64,000 nucleotides of DNA from UBA8231 sp964512165 (GTDB taxonomy: Bacteria; Latescibacterota; UBA2968; UBA8231), in assembly GCA_964512165.1 (NCBI GenBank), contig CAZEHQ010000002.1:1-64000 (forward strand), in the 5' to 3' direction. The notes under the pieces were generated by a model. It saw only the letters and a program-made list of their open reading frames with translations. It did not search any database and had not been told where the DNA came from. The translations under genes and the position numbers were made by a program. How positions within the stretch are numbered: position 1 is the stretch's first letter; each line of letters starts with the position of its first letter. Positions 49,997-59,354 of the stretch are shown piece by piece.

Positions 49997-52276
49997 CTAC
50001 CGCGAGGTGAAGGTCACCTGCCGCCGGGTCTCGTTGGCGGCCCGGTCGCGCACCGTGATCACGAGCGTGTGGGGTCCCGCCGCGAGGGGGGCGTCGGGTA
50101 CCGCCGTCACCCGGGCCGCCTCGGGATCGTACTCCGAGATGAGGCGCTTCCCGTCGAGCTCGAGGACCAGATCCTTCTCGCGGCCGATGCCGGAGCCCTG
50201 GTCGAGGACCCGCGCCGAGAACCGGGGCGTCGTCACGGTGGAGCCCTGTGTCGGCTGCACGCCGCTCACCTCCGGCGGCGTCTCGTCGATCATCACGGCG
50301 AAGTGCCCTAGCGCGCGAACCTTCGCCGTCACGTAGCGTCCTCCCTCCTGCCGATCGTTGCCCCTGAATCCCCAGCGCCCCCGGCCGGTGCCGGAGTAGA
50401 CACCGGCCTTCTCGAGCGGAACGCCCGCCGGAACCCGCAACCACAGTCGAACGGGCTCGTCGAAGGCGGCGTCGGCGGGACCGAGCCGGCAGCCGAGAGC
50501 GGTGGCGCGCAGGCCCTTGGACGCTTTCGGGGTGAACCGCCGGGCCTGGGGAGCGAGGGGCTGGTAGGCGGAGCCCGCCGAGGCCTGGAGCCGCACCTGG
50601 TCTCCCAGGTAGCTCAGGGTCGCCCGCGCCCCGGGGCGCAGACGCTGGCCGGACAGGGCCAGGTCCTGCCGTGACTGGTTGCCGCCGGCGCCGCTGGCGG
50701 TGACGCTCACCAGGACGGGGTGCACTTCCGGCCTCGGCAGGGGGACGACCGCCCGATAGGTCCACCCGCCGACCTGCCGCACGGGCACCGGCGCCGGTGA
50801 ACCCGCGATCTGGACGAGGGGCAGGCCGGAGAGAGGACCGCCGGATTCGATGTCGACCAAGGCGTGCTCGGCCCTCGCCTCGGCCGTGACTTGCAGGGCC
50901 GTGGGCCGTGGGGAGGCGGTTTCGCCCGCAGAGGCCAGGACCACGGACTCCGAAGGGGCATCGCCGGCCCGCAGCGACAGCCGCCAGAACGGCGACCGGT
51001 CGGGCAGCTCCCAGGTGAAGGGGCCGTCTCCGGCCGGTACCTCTCCGACGAGGGCCTCGTTCCAGTCCTCGCCGTCGGGCGAGCTCGACAGGGTGACGGC
51101 GAGCCGGCCGCCGCCGTCCAGGGCCAGGTCGGCGTCCAGGAAGCCTCCCTCCGACGACTCCGTCAGCCGCGCCCAGCGAACCCTCGGCGGAGGGGCGCAG
51201 TGCAGGCTCAAGGCCGCGCGGCTCTCGTTGCCGGCGGCGTCGCTCGCGCGCACCTCGATCCGATGTGTCCCGGCCTCCAGGCCTCCAGGGCCGCAGGTGA
51301 CGGTGCCGTCGCGGCCACCGTCGGTCTCGTAGAAGGAGAGCCGGTTGCCGGGCCGGCGGTAGAGCAGACTGTAGACGCCGCCCTCGAGGCGCAGGCGGTC
51401 GAGGGCCATCTGGTGCCGGTCGGCGTAGGTGAAGCGGCGGTAGCGTGAGCGCAGGAGCCGCTGGCCGTCCACGTACAGCTCGTGGACCAGAACGGCGAGC
51501 TTGTTGGGCGCCTCGTCGGCCTGGTCGTGGGAGTTCACCCCGATCCCCACACGCCCCCAGGCCGACACTTCCCGCGCGGCGACGAAGCGGCCTCTGCCGG
51601 AGGCGCTCAGGGGAACCTGCCGGCGGAGGTGGCCGCCGTCCACCGTGGACCCGGGCCCGATGGGCAGGAGCATCAGGCCTCGGAGCACCGGCGGCGTCGT
51701 GTCGGTCACGGGCCCGATACCATGGAGCAGGGGGTTCACCGGTGCGTTGGCGGCGTCGCGGATCTCCAGGTGCAGGTGCGGCGGGCCCGCCCCGCTCTGG
51801 CCGGTCCAGGCGATCCCCTGGCCCCGGCGAATCCGCATGTCCCCCTTCTCGAGCCAGAGATCGACGGTGTACTGCCGGGTGCGTTGCTGCTCGGCACGGA
51901 CCCGCTCGGCCGCCGGCGCGAAGAACCTCTCCAGGTGGGCGTAGACGACGAGGCGCCCGTCGTCCAGCCGCTGGTAGAGGGCGAGGCCGTATCCCCATGG
52001 GCTGGTGCGCAGCCGCTCCACCCATCCGTCGGCCACGGCGTGCACCTGGAACCCGGTCTTGCCCCAGGTCTTGAGGTCCACCCCCGCGTGGAAGGAGGAG
52101 CTGCGGGTCTCGCCGAAGGTGGAGGAGAGGGCCGCCGGCTTCAGGTCGAGGGGCCAGCGCAGCGGCGCGGGCTGCGCCGACGTGGAGGAGGCGCAGATCA
52201 GCGAAAGGAGGAGGAGCGTCCGGCGGGTTCGGCGGAGTCGTGGGATGGTGCCGCGCCCGCGCCGGTCAGGCGCCAT
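49997..52276 (-). CDS. M23 family peptidase with large beta-rich extension
   Basis: A 759-aa secreted peptidase that would cut peptidoglycan cross-bridges. After a signal peptide (LLLLSLICASSTSA), the lysostaphin-type domain occupies residues about 35-195: FHAGVDLKT gives His63 and Asp67, YAHLERF a third His, and PPHLHLEI gives His167 and His169, so the zinc site is complete. The remaining 560 residues are Ig-like or other beta domains (ASDAAGNESRAALSL, VRDRAANETRRQVTFTS at the end). The long C-terminal part could bind glycan or protein. The start overlaps the metallophosphoesterase stop by 11 bases. Confidence 0.86.
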   Translation of the reverse strand: MAPDRRGRGTIPRLRRTRRTLLLLSLICASSTSAQPAPLRWPLDLKPAALSSTFGETRSSSFHAGVDLKTWGKTGFQVHAVADGWVERLRTSPWGYGLALYQRLDDGRLVVYAHLERFFAPAAERVRAEQQRTRQYTVDLWLEKGDMRIRRGQGIAWTGQSGAGPPHLHLEIRDAANAPVNPLLHGIGPVTDTTPPVLRGLMLLPIGPGSTVDGGHLRRQVPLSASGRGRFVAAREVSAWGRVGIGVNSHDQADEAPNKLAVLVHELYVDGQRLLRSRYRRFTYADRHQMALDRLRLEGGVYSLLYRRPGNRLSFYETDGGRDGTVTCGPGGLEAGTHRIEVRASDAAGNESRAALSLHCAPPPRVRWARLTESSEGGFLDADLALDGGGRLAVTLSSSPDGEDWNEALVGEVPAGDGPFTWELPDRSPFWRLSLRAGDAPSESVVLASAGETASPRPTALQVTAEARAEHALVDIESGGPLSGLPLVQIAGSPAPVPVRQVGGWTYRAVVPLPRPEVHPVLVSVTASGAGGNQSRQDLALSGQRLRPGARATLSYLGDQVRLQASAGSAYQPLAPQARRFTPKASKGLRATALGCRLGPADAAFDEPVRLWLRVPAGVPLEKAGVYSGTGRGRWGFRGNDRQEGGRYVTAKVRALGHFAVMIDETPPEVSGVQPTQGSTVTTPRFSARVLDQGSGIGREKDLVLELDGKRLISEYDPEAARVTAVPDAPLAAGPHTLVITVRDRAANETRRQVTFTSR

Positions 52277-52937
52277 TCGGATAGACCTTCAACTCGATCC
52301 GCCCGCCGGAGACCGCGACGTAGTGGTGGGGCTCTTCGGTCCAGGCCCCGGTGTTCAGATAGCGCCGCCCGTCGTGCTCCAGCTCCATCGGAGCGTGGGT
52401 ATGTCCGCAGGTGATCGCCCGCAGCCCCTGGGCCCGGGCGGTGTCCAGGGCGCGGTGGGCGACGTGCTCGTTGAGCACCCGGTACAGGAGACGCCAGCTC
52501 TTGGCGTAGTGGGCTACGTGAACATCCTCCAGCCCGAGGCGGACTCGCAACCGGTGGAAGCGCCTGAAGGCCGCGATGAACCAGGGATGGCGCGGCATCA
52601 CTCCGTCGAGCTTGTCGCCGTGCACGACCAGAAGCCGCCCGTCCACCGTAAGCCGGTGCACGAACTCGATCCCGCCGGGCTCCTGGAGGCCGAAGCCTTC
52701 GTCGTGGTTCCCGTAGACGAAGACCACGGGGCGCCGGGAGGACTCCTCCACCAGGCGGTGCAGCACCTGCTCGTGCTCGGGCGGCAGCGGATCGGCGGGG
52801 TCGTCGATGGTGTCGCCATTGAGGACCAGCCGCACCCCCTCCGGCAGCTCCCTGAGAAAGCGCAGAAAGCTCTCGTGGCGGAAGTAGGCGCTGCCCAGGT
52901 GGAGGTCGCTGACGATGTAGGTATCGCCGGCTGCCAA
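52266..52937 (-). CDS. Metallophosphoesterase (UDP-2,3-diacylglucosamine hydrolase-like family)
   Basis: Calcineurin-like phosphoesterase of 223 aa. The five metal motifs are complete: SDLHLG (Asp10, His12), NGDTID, GNHDEG, VVHGDK and CGHTHAP. The close resemblance in layout to LpxH-type enzymes would make it a membrane-lipid enzyme, but without the typical hydrophobic insertion that assignment is unsure. The start is TTG 52937. It overlaps the M23 peptidase gene by 11 bases, suggesting shared envelope work. Confidence 0.82.
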   Translation of the reverse strand: MAAGDTYIVSDLHLGSAYFRHESFLRFLRELPEGVRLVLNGDTIDDPADPLPPEHEQVLHRLVEESSRRPVVFVYGNHDEGFGLQEPGGIEFVHRLTVDGRLLVVHGDKLDGVMPRHPWFIAAFRRFHRLRVRLGLEDVHVAHYAKSWRLLYRVLNEHVAHRALDTARAQGLRAITCGHTHAPMELEHDGRRYLNTGAWTEEPHHYVAVSGGRIELKVYPNGA

Positions 52938-53003
52938 CGGGGTCCTTGCTGATTCTGGGAGAGGGTGGTAATTAACATCCCGCGCTTGGGGTGCGCGTCA
53001 TCG

Positions 53004-54503
53004 ATGAATTACGCGACAACACAGGGCAGGTGCAAAGAAGACTCGGGCCGCCGGGGCCTGGAGAGCCAGGAGGAGGAACGCCAGGAGGCGCTTCTGGCCC
53101 ATCTGCAGCGACTCCTGCCCGACCCGGGGCGGTCATCGGCCTTCCGAGCCGCGATGGTGGCCGAGCCCTCCACGTGCGTACGGCTCAACTCCCTGCTGCC
53201 GGTGGCGGAGGGCCTGCGTGGACCCCTGGCGGAGAAGGCCGAAGGGGTGCCCTGGTCCCCCGACGCCTTCACCCTGCCGGAGGACATGTCCGCCGCCGTC
53301 GGCCACAGCCTCGAGTACCGCCTCGGAGGCTTGTACGTCCAGGCCAAGGCCACCACCCTCGCCGCCGTCGTCCTCGACCCCCGCCCGGGCCAGCTCGTCC
53401 TCGACATGGCCGCGGCCCCCGGCGGCAAGGCGACGCAGATCGCCGCGGCCCTGGGAAACAGCGGGATCCTGGTCGCCAACGAGCCCGGCGCCCGGCGCCG
53501 GCCGGCGCTCGTGGGCCACCTCGAGCGTTGCGGCGCCCACAACACTCTGATCACCGGCGCCCCGGGGTCGATGATGGCGCGCTGGTTCCACAACGTCTTC
53601 GACCGCGTCCTGCTGGACGCCCCCTGCTCGGGCGACGGCATCCTGTGCAAGGACCGGCACATGCTCGCCTGGTGGTCGCCCGAGGACGCGCGCCGCAAGA
53701 GCGTGCAGCAGGTCGGCCTCCTGAGGGCCGCCTTCCACATGCTGCGGCCGGGGGGCCGTCTGGTCTACTCGACCTGTTCGCTGTCGACGGAGGAGAACGA
53801 GGACGTCCTCCTGGGGCTGGTGAAGAAGTACCGGGAGCTGGTCGACATCGAGCCGGCAGCCGGGGTGGCGGCATCCGGACTGGCGGCGGATGCCGCCGCC
53901 AGGTATCCCGCCGCCTTCGGAGGGTGCGTGCGCGTGTGGCCCCACGAGCACGCTACCGAGGGGGCCTTCATCGCGGCCGTGGGCAAGCGGGGGGCCACCG
54001 AGTGGGAGCGGGTCGAGGGCGACGCGGGTCGACGGCTGGCCGGGGCTCCCCCTGAGCCGGACCCCGCCGGCATGGCGGACAGGATCGGCGAGCGCTGGGG
54101 CTTCTCGCCGGAGATCCCCGCCGGCCAGGAGCTGGTCGCCGGCCGGCGGCACCTCCACCTGAGGCCCGCGGGGGCCGCCCGGCTCCAGGGGGAATTCCCC
54201 TGGTTCGTGCGCACCGGGATGCGCGTGGCCGGCCTGCACAAGGGGGCCCTGCATCTGTCGCAGCAGGCCGTGGCTCTCTGGGGGCACCTCGTGCCGGAGC
54301 GCCGCCTGGACCTCTCCTGGCCCCAGGTGGCGGGGCTTTTCCGTGGGGAGGAGGTGGCCCTGCCCTCGCTGCCCGCGGGAGAGGTCATCTGCTTCTACGA
54401 CGGCGATCCGGTCTGCCGGGCCCTGCCGACCGGCGAAGGCCGTCTGCGGGGTTACCTGCCCAAGGTCTCGCGCACCGACCGACTGCAGGGGCTGTTTCGG
54501 TGA
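53004..54503 (+). CDS. RNA (cytosine-C5) methyltransferase, RsmF/NOL1/NOP2/Sun family
   Basis: SAM-dependent enzyme of 499 aa that methylates cytosine C5 in rRNA or tRNA. Motifs: AAAPGGKATQIAA (SAM loop near residue 135), LLDAPCSGDG with the catalytic Cys of motif IV, and YSTCSLSTEENE with the second Cys (motif VI). The C-terminal part (about residues 370-499) resembles the RsmF C-terminal domain with a PUA-like fold, which suggests 16S rRNA as substrate. ATG 53004 was chosen; an upstream GTG at 52965 adds 13 unlike residues. Its stop overlaps the next gene (GTGA). Confidence 0.88.
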   Translation: MNYATTQGRCKEDSGRRGLESQEEERQEALLAHLQRLLPDPGRSSAFRAAMVAEPSTCVRLNSLLPVAEGLRGPLAEKAEGVPWSPDAFTLPEDMSAAVGHSLEYRLGGLYVQAKATTLAAVVLDPRPGQLVLDMAAAPGGKATQIAAALGNSGILVANEPGARRRPALVGHLERCGAHNTLITGAPGSMMARWFHNVFDRVLLDAPCSGDGILCKDRHMLAWWSPEDARRKSVQQVGLLRAAFHMLRPGGRLVYSTCSLSTEENEDVLLGLVKKYRELVDIEPAAGVAASGLAADAAARYPAAFGGCVRVWPHEHATEGAFIAAVGKRGATEWERVEGDAGRRLAGAPPEPDPAGMADRIGERWGFSPEIPAGQELVAGRRHLHLRPAGAARLQGEFPWFVRTGMRVAGLHKGALHLSQQAVALWGHLVPERRLDLSWPQVAGLFRGEEVALPSLPAGEVICFYDGDPVCRALPTGEGRLRGYLPKVSRTDRLQGLFR

Positions 54504-55609
54504 GCGGCGCCGGCCGCCCGCCCTTCGCACGGCTCCTTGTCTGGACCTGCCTGGTTTGCGGCCTGCCGCTGGAGGCTCAGCCCTCGGCGCACCGGCCGGT
54601 CTTTCAGAAGGGCATGACCTTCACCCATGGCTACGGCAGCGAAGACAACCTGATGTCCGGGACCTCGACGGCCGCGATGGAGCATCTCCGCCGGGTCAAC
54701 GTCGAGTGGATCGCCCTCAATCCCTTCGCCTACCAGCGCACGGTGGACCACGCGGCCCTGCGCTTCGGGAGGGACCCGCCCGACGACCATCTGCGCCACG
54801 GCATCCGCGAGGCCCGCCGGCTCGGCTTCAAGGTCATGCTCAAGCCCCACGTCTGGGTGCGCCGGCAGAGCAGCGAGCACTGGCGGGGCACCATCGGCAT
54901 GGCCACGGAGGAGGCCTGGCAGCAGTGGTGGAGCCACTACGAGAGCTTCGTCCTCCACTACACCCGCATCGCGGCGGAGGAGGGGGTGGAGATCTTCTGC
55001 GTCGGCGTCGAGCTCACTCGTGTCGCCAGGGAGCGGCCGGAGGACTGGCGGCGGCTGATCGCGCGAGTTCGCGAGGCCTACCCGGGGCCGCTGACGTACG
55101 CGGCCAACTGGTGGGAGGAGTACGACCGGGTCGAGTTCTGGGATGCTCTCGACTACATCGGCATCAACGCCTTCTTCCCCCTCGCGGAGCCACCGGGTCC
55201 CGGCCTCGAGCAGCCGGACCCCACCATCGAGCAGCTGCGCGCCGGCGCCGTGAGGATCGCGGACGAGATCGAGGCGCTCCACCAGCTCACGGGGCGCCCG
55301 GTGCTGCTCACGGAGATCGGCTACAAGTCGGTGCGCGGCGCCAGCCTGCGGCCCTGGGAGTGGACGCGCCGGCCGGAGCCGGACCTGTCGATGGAGGAGC
55401 AGGCCCTGTGCTACCAGGCCGTGCTGGAGGCGTTCTGGCCGCGCCCATGGTTCCACGGCATGTACTGGTGGAAGTGGCACTCCGACCTGCGTGGCGGTGA
55501 GGAGCAGGGCGGATTCACGCCCCTCGGCAAGCCCGCCGAAAGGGTCCTCACCGAGTGGTACCAGCGTCTCCGGCCCGTGCCCCCCACTCCGCTTCGTACC
55601 CCCCGCTAG
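54500..55609 (+). CDS. Glycoside hydrolase, GH113-like TIM barrel
   Basis: A 369-aa exported glycosidase. A signal peptide (LLVWTCLVCGLPLEA) is followed by a barrel with QKGMTFTHGYG, the general acid in FCVGVELTR and the nucleophile in LLTEIGYKS, the pattern of family GH113 whose known members cut beta-1,4-mannan. WYWWKWHSD near the C-terminus is the usual end of the barrel. It starts by a GTGA overlap with the RNA methyltransferase gene, an unlikely functional pair, and converges with the menaquinone operon. Confidence 0.78.
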   Translation: MSGAGRPPFARLLVWTCLVCGLPLEAQPSAHRPVFQKGMTFTHGYGSEDNLMSGTSTAAMEHLRRVNVEWIALNPFAYQRTVDHAALRFGRDPPDDHLRHGIREARRLGFKVMLKPHVWVRRQSSEHWRGTIGMATEEAWQQWWSHYESFVLHYTRIAAEEGVEIFCVGVELTRVARERPEDWRRLIARVREAYPGPLTYAANWWEEYDRVEFWDALDYIGINAFFPLAEPPGPGLEQPDPTIEQLRAGAVRIADEIEALHQLTGRPVLLTEIGYKSVRGASLRPWEWTRRPEPDLSMEEQALCYQAVLEAFWPRPWFHGMYWWKWHSDLRGGEEQGGFTPLGKPAERVLTEWYQRLRPVPPTPLRTPR

Positions 55610-55725
55610 AAACGGGAAACCCCTTCCCTCCGGCGGCAGCTTCTTCCCGGACCGGTGCGCGGAAGGCGGGACGGGAACCACCATATCTGGGGGGATAACA
55701 CAGCCCCTGACCCTACATCATGCTC

Positions 55726-55740
55726 TGGCACGAGCCTTGC
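55726..55740 (+). promoter_or_regulatory. Sigma-54 promoter-like sequence between convergent genes
   Basis: TGGCACG-4-TTGC at 55726-55740 matches the -24/-12 consensus, with GG and GC 10 bases apart. It also forms an inverted repeat (CTGGCA, 7 bases, TGCCAG), so the match might be coincidental and either strand could be read. Downstream on the plus strand lies a strong hairpin near 55783-55806 and then the antisense of the ubiX-like gene. No gene is apparent in the 264-base gap 55610-55873. Confidence 0.35.
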
Positions 55741-55873
55741 CAGAAGACGGCCAACACCTCGTGACCGGGCGTTGCGTCCTCCCCGCCGCCCGGGAACGAT
55801 CCCGGCGGCCGTCCCCCGGCCCCGGGTCCCGCGCCGGGCGGTCCGCTCCCCGAGACCGTCCGGCGCACCTGTT

Positions 55874-56473
55874 CTACCCCCCCGTCCAGCGCGGGAACAG
55901 GTCGTGCTCCAGCCCCAGGAGGGCGAGGACGCGGCCGGCCATGAAGTCCCCCAGATCCTCGAAGGTCCGCGGCTTCTGGTAGAAGGCCGGCATGGCCGGC
56001 ACCACCGAGGCTCCGGCCTCGGCGACGGCTACCAGGTTGCGCAGCTGGATCAGGTTCAGGGGGGTTTCGCGCACCACCAGCACGAGCGGCCGCTTCTCCT
56101 TGAGGGAGACGTCGGCGGAGCGCTCGATGAGGTTCGACGAGGCGCCGCGGGCGATGCCGGAAAGGGTCTTCACCGAGCACGGCACGACGACCATGCCGTC
56201 CATCGGCGCCGACCCGGAGGAGATCTCACGGGTCAGGTCGTTGACACCGTGTTCCTGGAGAGTCCCCTCGCGGACCTCTTCCCCGGTGGTGCGCGCCAGG
56301 AAGTCGAAGATCGGCTCTCGGTCGGGTTCCCAGCCGAGCTCCTCGTGCATCACGTAGCGCCCGTACCGCGACATCACCAGGTGCACGTGGTGCCCGGAGG
56401 CCAGCAGCGCCCGCAGGGCGCGCGCTCCGTAGAGGGCGCCGCTGGCCCCCGTGACACCGACGACGAAAGACAT
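55874..56473 (-). CDS. ubiX: UbiX-like flavin prenyltransferase
   Basis: A 199-aa flavoprotein that prenylates FMN to give the cofactor of UbiD-type decarboxylases (EC 2.5.1.129). VGVTGASGALYG is the FMN-binding start, and VVPCSVKTLSGIA and KRPLVLVVRETPLN are further signatures; the latter Arg-Glu-Thr is typical. It is the last gene of the menaquinone operon, where a UbiX/UbiD pair would carry out decarboxylation after prenylation. The UbiD partner is not in the window. Confidence 0.9.
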   Translation of the reverse strand: MSFVVGVTGASGALYGARALRALLASGHHVHLVMSRYGRYVMHEELGWEPDREPIFDFLARTTGEEVREGTLQEHGVNDLTREISSGSAPMDGMVVVPCSVKTLSGIARGASSNLIERSADVSLKEKRPLVLVVRETPLNLIQLRNLVAVAEAGASVVPAMPAFYQKPRTFEDLGDFMAGRVLALLGLEHDLFPRWTGG

Positions 56474-56481
56474 CGGCTGCC

Positions 56482-58470
56482 TCACGGGGAATCGTCGCCG
56501 TTCAGCGCCCGCCGGCCGGCGTCGAGGAGCTTCACGATCTCGTCCGCGTCGTAGACGCAGCCGCCCCAGGTGCCGCCGCCGGCCTGCTGCAGGGCCGCCC
56601 ACAGGCGGGTGTCGTCGGGCAGTTCCTCCTCGGGAGCCAGGTCGGGCCGGGGGGCGCGTCCGGCCAGTATCCGCGCTCCCTCCTCCGCCCCGAAGGTCGC
56701 CTCTCCGTGCCCCACCAGGTCGATGCCGCCCTCCAGGTTGCGGGTGTCGATCCGGACCTCCACCACGTCGCCCTCGATCAGCCGGCCCACCGGCCCTCCG
56801 GCGAGGGCCTCGGGGCCCACGTGGCCGATGCAGGGCCCGCTCGAGAACCCCGAGAACCGGGCGTCGGTGAGCAGAGCCACCTGGCCGCCCGACTCCCAGT
56901 ACTTGAGCGCGATCGTCACCTGGGCGATCTCCTCCATGCCGGTGCCCATGGGGCCGCAGGAGAGCAGCACCATCACTTCGCCGCCGCCGATGCGGCCCTC
57001 CTTGATCGCCGCCATGGCGGCGCGCTCGGTGGTGAACATCCTGGCCGGCCCCCGCAGGCGGTAGACGCCGTCCTCGTCCAGCAGGGCCGGGTCGATGGCC
57101 GTGCTCTTCACCACCGAGCCCTCGGGGGCCAGGTTGCCGGTGGGGAAGCAGACGGTGCTGGTCATGCCCTTGGCGCGGGCGCCGGCCGGATCGTGGATCA
57201 CGTCCCCGGGATCGACGCCGTCCAGCGCCTGCAGGCGGCCCCGCATCCGCCGCCGCCGCTCGCTGTCTTCCCACCAGTCGAGGTTCTCTCCCAGGCTGCG
57301 GCCGGTGGCGGTCGTCACGTCGAGGTCGAGGAGCCCCATGGCGCGCAGGTGCAGCATCACCTCGGGCACCCCGCCCGCCAGGAAGGCGCGCACCGTCACG
57401 TGGTTCCGCGGCCCATTTGGGAGCACATCCACCAACCGGGGCACCTGCCGGTTGACGCGGTCCCAGTCCTCCACGGTCGGCCGCCGCAGCCCCGCGGCGT
57501 GGGCGATGGCGGGCACGTGCAGGAGCAGGTTCGTGGAGCCGCCGAAGGCGGCGTGGACGATCATGGCGTTCTCGACGGCCGCCTGGGTCAGCACGTCCGC
57601 CGAGGTGAGGCCCAGCGACTCCAGGGCGACGATGGCGCGCCCTGAGCGCAGGGCCATGTCGCGCCACACCGGCTCTCCCGAGGGAGCCAGGGCGGCGTGA
57701 GGCAGGGTCAGGCCCAGGGCCTCGGCCACGACCTGGGCGGTGGCCGCCGTGCCGAGGAACTGGCAGCCGCCCCCGGGAGTGGCGCAGGCGCGGCAGCCGA
57801 GGTCGTTGACCTCGTCGATGGTGATCTCGCCGCGGGCCAGGCGCGAGCCCACCGACTGGATCTTGCCGGCGTCCTCGCCGTGCTCCGGTGGCAGGGTCAC
57901 CCCCCCGGGCACGACGACCACGGGAAGGCCGCGGGCGCCGGCGAGGGCGATCAGGACCGCCGGCAGCCCCTTGTCGCAGGTTCCCACGCCGATCACCCCG
58001 CGCCGCCGCGGCAGGGAGCGGATCAGCCGCCGGATGACGATGGCCGCGTCGTTGCGGTAGGGCAGGCTGTCGAACATCCCCGTGGTGCCTTGGGAGCGGC
58101 CGTCGCACGGGTCGGAGCAGTAGGCGGCGTAGGGGATGCACCCGAGCCGGGTGATCTCGCGGGCGGCCTCCTCCATGAGCAGGCCCACCTCCCAGTGGCC
58201 GGTGTGGTAGCCGAGGGCCACCGGCGTGCCGTCCGGGGCGCGGATACCGCCGAGAGTGCTGACGATGAGGAACTCCTTGCGCCCGAGATGGGCGGGGTTC
58301 CAGCCCATGCCCGCGTTCTGGCTGTAGGCGAAGATGTCGCCGCTCGGCGAGCCGATCACCGTCTCCTCGTCGAGGTTCAGGCGCCCCTCCGGGCCCCGCG
58401 CCCGGGTGCGCACCTCGTAGATCTCCTGGCCGCCTCCGAGGAGGTCGTCGAGGTCGACGGGAAGGGTCAT
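56482..58470 (-). CDS. Sugar-acid dehydratase of the YjhG/YagF (IlvD/Edd) family
   Basis: A 662-aa iron-sulfur dehydratase; the YjhG/YagF branch includes D-xylonate dehydratases, about 655 aa. Cysteines for the cluster are in YCSDPCDGRSQGTTGM, VGTCDKGLPAV and GCRACATPGGGCQFLGTAAT. The last is typical of this branch rather than of dihydroxyacid dehydratase. It lies between the ubiA-like and ubiX-like genes, sharing an ATGA overlap with the former and 8 bases from the latter. A reaction in menaquinone synthesis is not known for this family, so this is either a hitchhiker or an unknown step. Confidence 0.87.
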   Translation of the reverse strand: MTLPVDLDDLLGGGQEIYEVRTRARGPEGRLNLDEETVIGSPSGDIFAYSQNAGMGWNPAHLGRKEFLIVSTLGGIRAPDGTPVALGYHTGHWEVGLLMEEAAREITRLGCIPYAAYCSDPCDGRSQGTTGMFDSLPYRNDAAIVIRRLIRSLPRRRGVIGVGTCDKGLPAVLIALAGARGLPVVVVPGGVTLPPEHGEDAGKIQSVGSRLARGEITIDEVNDLGCRACATPGGGCQFLGTAATAQVVAEALGLTLPHAALAPSGEPVWRDMALRSGRAIVALESLGLTSADVLTQAAVENAMIVHAAFGGSTNLLLHVPAIAHAAGLRRPTVEDWDRVNRQVPRLVDVLPNGPRNHVTVRAFLAGGVPEVMLHLRAMGLLDLDVTTATGRSLGENLDWWEDSERRRRMRGRLQALDGVDPGDVIHDPAGARAKGMTSTVCFPTGNLAPEGSVVKSTAIDPALLDEDGVYRLRGPARMFTTERAAMAAIKEGRIGGGEVMVLLSCGPMGTGMEEIAQVTIALKYWESGGQVALLTDARFSGFSSGPCIGHVGPEALAGGPVGRLIEGDVVEVRIDTRNLEGGIDLVGHGEATFGAEEGARILAGRAPRPDLAPEEELPDDTRLWAALQQAGGGTWGGCVYDADEIVKLLDAGRRALNGDDSP

Positions 58471-59354
58471 GGCAGGATCCGCGGAGGCTCGCCGAGGATC
58501 AGCAGGTCGGCGAGGGTGAAGGCGAGGTAGGCGACACTGACGAGGCTGTTCATGGTCATGAAGGCGGTGTTCACCTTGGTCAGGTCGTCGGGTTTTACCA
58601 AGCGGTGCTCCCAAGCGAGCAGGGCGGCGATGGCGGCGACGCCGGCGAAGTAGAGCAGGTGCAGTCCGGCGGCCGCGCCCACCCAGACCATGAACAGCAC
58701 CGCGAGCAGATGGAAGAGTCGGGCCAGGCGCAGCGCCCCGGCGAGGCCGAAGCGCACCGGGATCGAGTGCAGCCCGGCGCCGCGGTCGAATTCGTGATCC
58801 TGGCAGGCGTAGAGGACGTCGAACCCGGCCACCCAGGAGAGCACCGCCAGACCGAGGAGGACCGGGGGCAGGGCGAAGCCGCCGGCCACGGCGATCCAGG
58901 CGCCCAGCGGCGCCAGGGCGAGACTGGCCCCGAGAAACAGGTGCGAGGCCCATGTGAAGCGCTTGGTGTAGGAGTAGCCGAAGACCACGGCGAGAGCCAC
59001 CGGCGACAGGGCCAGGCAGAGCGGGTTGAGCTGCCAGGCGGCGTACACCAACAGGGCCGAGGAGAGGGCGACGAAGGCGGCGGCGGCGGCCGGCGACATC
59101 GCCCCGGTGGCCAGCTCGCGCTGCGCCGTGCGTGGGTTGGCGGCGTCGATGCGGCGGTCGACGATGCGGTTGAAGCCCATGGCCGCCGAGCGCGCCGCCA
59201 CCATGGCGACCACGATCCACAGCAGCTGCCGGGGGTGAATGCCGGTGACGGCGGCGGCCAGGGCGGCGCCGCTGAGGGCGAAGGGCAGGGCGAAGATGCT
59301 GTGGGAGAACCTGATCAGCCGGCCGTAGAGGAGGACCGGCGAGAGGATGTTCAT
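58467..59354 (-). CDS. UbiA-family prenyltransferase of the menaquinone pathway
   Basis: Integral membrane protein of 295 aa with about eight hydrophobic helices. The first Asp-rich site is FNRIVDRRIDAANPRTAQR and the second is YACQDHEFDRG, which bind the prenyl diphosphate through Mg. In futalosine-pathway organisms the corresponding protein (MqnP) adds the isoprenoid tail to 1,4-dihydroxy-6-naphthoate. Its place in the operon with mqnA, mqnC and mqnE supports this over ubiquinone synthesis. ATG 59354 overlaps the mqnA stop. Confidence 0.9.
   Translation of the reverse strand: MNILSPVLLYGRLIRFSHSIFALPFALSGAALAAAVTGIHPRQLLWIVVAMVAARSAAMGFNRIVDRRIDAANPRTAQRELATGAMSPAAAAAFVALSSALLVYAAWQLNPLCLALSPVALAVVFGYSYTKRFTWASHLFLGASLALAPLGAWIAVAGGFALPPVLLGLAVLSWVAGFDVLYACQDHEFDRGAGLHSIPVRFGLAGALRLARLFHLLAVLFMVWVGAAAGLHLLYFAGVAAIAALLAWEHRLVKPDDLTKVNTAFMTMNSLVSVAYLAFTLADLLILGEPPRILP

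Noticed and set aside
49656..52025. A 789-codon open frame within the M23 peptidase region
   Set aside because: Arg/Pro-rich composition without family motifs; the overlapping frame encodes a complete M23 peptidase with its zinc ligands.
56482..58470. The dehydratase in the menaquinone operon as ilvD of branched-chain amino acid synthesis
   Set aside because: Length of 662 aa and the GCRACATPGGGCQFLG segment fit the YjhG/YagF sugar-acid branch better than IlvD (about 560-610 aa).
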